The notes under the pieces were generated by a model. It did no database searches and was not told the origin of the DNA. It saw only the letters and a list, made by a program, of their open reading frames with translations. DNA of 6,714 nucleotides, from positions 4,571 through 11,284 of the forward strand of contig PMYA01000018.1 of NCBI GenBank assembly GCA_003170935.1, given 5' to 3'. This stretch comes from Methanobacteriota archaeon (GTDB lineage Archaea; Halobacteriota; Bog-38; Methanoflorentales; Methanoflorentaceae). Made by a program: the position numbers and the translations under genes. This document shows, one piece after another, positions 5,935 through 6,714 of this stretch (positions are counted from its first letter, which is position 1; each line of letters starts with the position of its first letter).

Positions 5935-6714
5935 TCACGGATAGTACGCGCTTACCGTGTTGGACGCGTACACCTTGTCATAGCTGTCCAACGTGCGAAA
6001 AACGCGTGCGTCCTTATCATAGTATTCCAAAGCGCCGCTCCAGCTCGGCGAGGGGACGTATTTTCCGTCGGTGACGGGGTATAGCTGCAACGGCCGTTTT
6101 TCAAGCTCACCCTGCCGTATGAGAATGAGGTCATTGCTACTGCTGTTGTTTACGACGAATACCATATTGAACGGATCTATCTGCAGTATCTGAGCCGTCG
6201 CGTTGTACGATGAATACCCGAGGTAGCGCGTCGGGAGGTAGTCTGACATCACCAACCCCGCTGCGTTACTCGCGACGGTGTTGAAGCTTGTGAATTCGCT
6301 CTCTTCGAAGTAGTACGTGTAAAAATTGCGCTTTACGAGCGGATTGTCCGAGGCGACAAAGTCGTTCGAGACCGACGCTAAGACGAGCACGGAAAAAAGG
6401 GCGATGACGACGACCTTCGACACATTTCGACGGGATTTGTAATACAAAGCCGCAAGGCCTGTAGCTGCCGCCAACGTGATGAAAATAAATGCATAATCTT
6501 CGAATCGCCCTATCTGGAAGTTGCGCGCCAACTTGTTTACCAGCAGCGCCGGTCCTGGGAACGACACGAAGGCGAGCACAATCGCAACGAGACTGAAAAT
6601 CGTCAGCCTGCACCACTTGTTTGAGCCTAGCAGGAAGAAGGCGCCGAGCAGGAGAAGCAACAGCAGCGGGGAGTACTGAACGTAGTTTGCGACCTCATTG
6701 AGCGGCACAAGTAT
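5935..6714 (-). CDS. C-terminal part of a multi-pass membrane protein, probable glycosyltransferase (partial)
   Basis: The frame is open to the window edge, with two codons (Ile-Leu) before the first GTG (6708-6706), so the real N-terminus lies outside and the GTG is probably internal. Numbered from that GTG, there are 257 residues: hydrophobic helices at about 13-28, 35-50, 72-90 and 97-113, then a soluble, probably extracytoplasmic domain of about 145 residues rich in Tyr and Ser with sequons at N169, N187 and N188. R-F-E-D-Y-A-F (68-74) before the third helix and the ending D-K-V-Y-A-S-N-T-V-S-A-Y-Y-P resemble the C-terminal ends of large archaeal membrane proteins of the GT-C/PMT-like type that use polyprenyl-phosphate sugars. 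The catalytic loop of such enzymes is N-terminal and not visible, so the function is inferred from topology and neighbours. It could instead be a membrane protein of unknown role. It converges on the CapK-like gene. Confidence 0.8.
   Translation of the reverse strand: MLVPLNEVANYVQYSPLLLLLLLGAFFLLGSNKWCRLTIFSLVAIVLAFVSFPGPALLVNKLARNFQIGRFEDYAFIFITLAAATGLAALYYKSRRNVSKVVVIALFSVLVLASVSNDFVASDNPLVKRNFYTYYFEESEFTSFNTVASNAAGLVMSDYLPTRYLGYSSYNATAQILQIDPFNMVFVVNNSSSNDLILIRQGELEKRPLQLYPVTDGKYVPSPSWSGALEYYDKDARVFRTLDSYDKVYASNTVSAYYP

Noticed and set aside
5521..5937. TGA of the membrane gene as a recoded (selenocysteine) codon
   Set aside because: The protein already ends in a family-like C-terminus, no SECIS-type element is seen, and most of the downstream open frame is antisense to a real gene.
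5744..5938. 64-codon minus-strand ORF starting with GTG that overlaps the TGA of the membrane gene
   Set aside because: Very Arg-rich, no recognisable features, and runs into the 3' end of the CapK-like gene; probably chance in GC-rich DNA.
1..6714. CRISPR arrays, tRNA or rRNA genes, insertion sequences
   Set aside because: No regularly spaced repeats, no cloverleaf or rRNA-like segments, and no transposase or terminal inverted repeats were seen.

Overview
The window looks like part of an archaeal, most likely euryarchaeal, surface-glycan locus. The sequence basis for this is: a DUF354 (COG1817) protein, a family known mainly from archaea; a UDP-GlcNAc 2-epimerase carrying the H-R-P-S-N form of its catalytic histidine motif; a textbook TATA-type promoter with a purine-rich Shine-Dalgarno ahead of a GTG start; and a secreted repeat protein held by a C-terminal membrane helix and crowded with N-glycosylation sequons. 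The DNA is moderately GC-rich and CpG-rich. I cannot name the genus; a methanogen- or ANME-related lineage is only a guess.

Layout. Bases 1-62 may hold the first codons of a gene running leftward off the window. Bases 63-488 carry no convincing gene but contain an AT-rich stretch with TATA-like boxes and several inverted repeats; the last of these covers the ribosome-binding site of the first complete gene. Two genes then overlap by an ATGA: a DUF354 GT-B-like protein (489-1589) and UDP-N-acetylglucosamine 2-epimerase, wecB (1586-2659). After about 150 bases with a tandem TACCAAT repeat, TATA box and Shine-Dalgarno comes a 497-residue exported protein made of about eight beta-propeller-type repeats (2810-4303). 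Next is a CapK/PaaK-type adenylate-forming enzyme (frame 4375-5754, true start probably 4414 or 4423). It converges, across 180 noncoding bases, on the C-terminal part of a multi-pass membrane protein on the minus strand (5935 to beyond 6714) that resembles archaeal lipid-linked-sugar glycosyltransferases.

How the genes may fit together (inference): WecB makes UDP-ManNAc; the DUF354 protein, co-translated with it, probably handles the same or a related sugar; the CapK-like protein may activate a carboxylic acid that decorates the glycan; the membrane protein is a candidate polyprenyl-phosphate-sugar transferase; and the sequon-rich propeller is a plausible acceptor of the finished N-glycan on the cell surface. 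No complete new system can be proven from this window. The most interesting points are the structured leader that masks the first ribosome-binding site, the coupling of DUF354 to WecB, the altered active-site motif and cysteine set of the CapK-like enzyme, and a putative glycan acceptor lying among the glycan genes.
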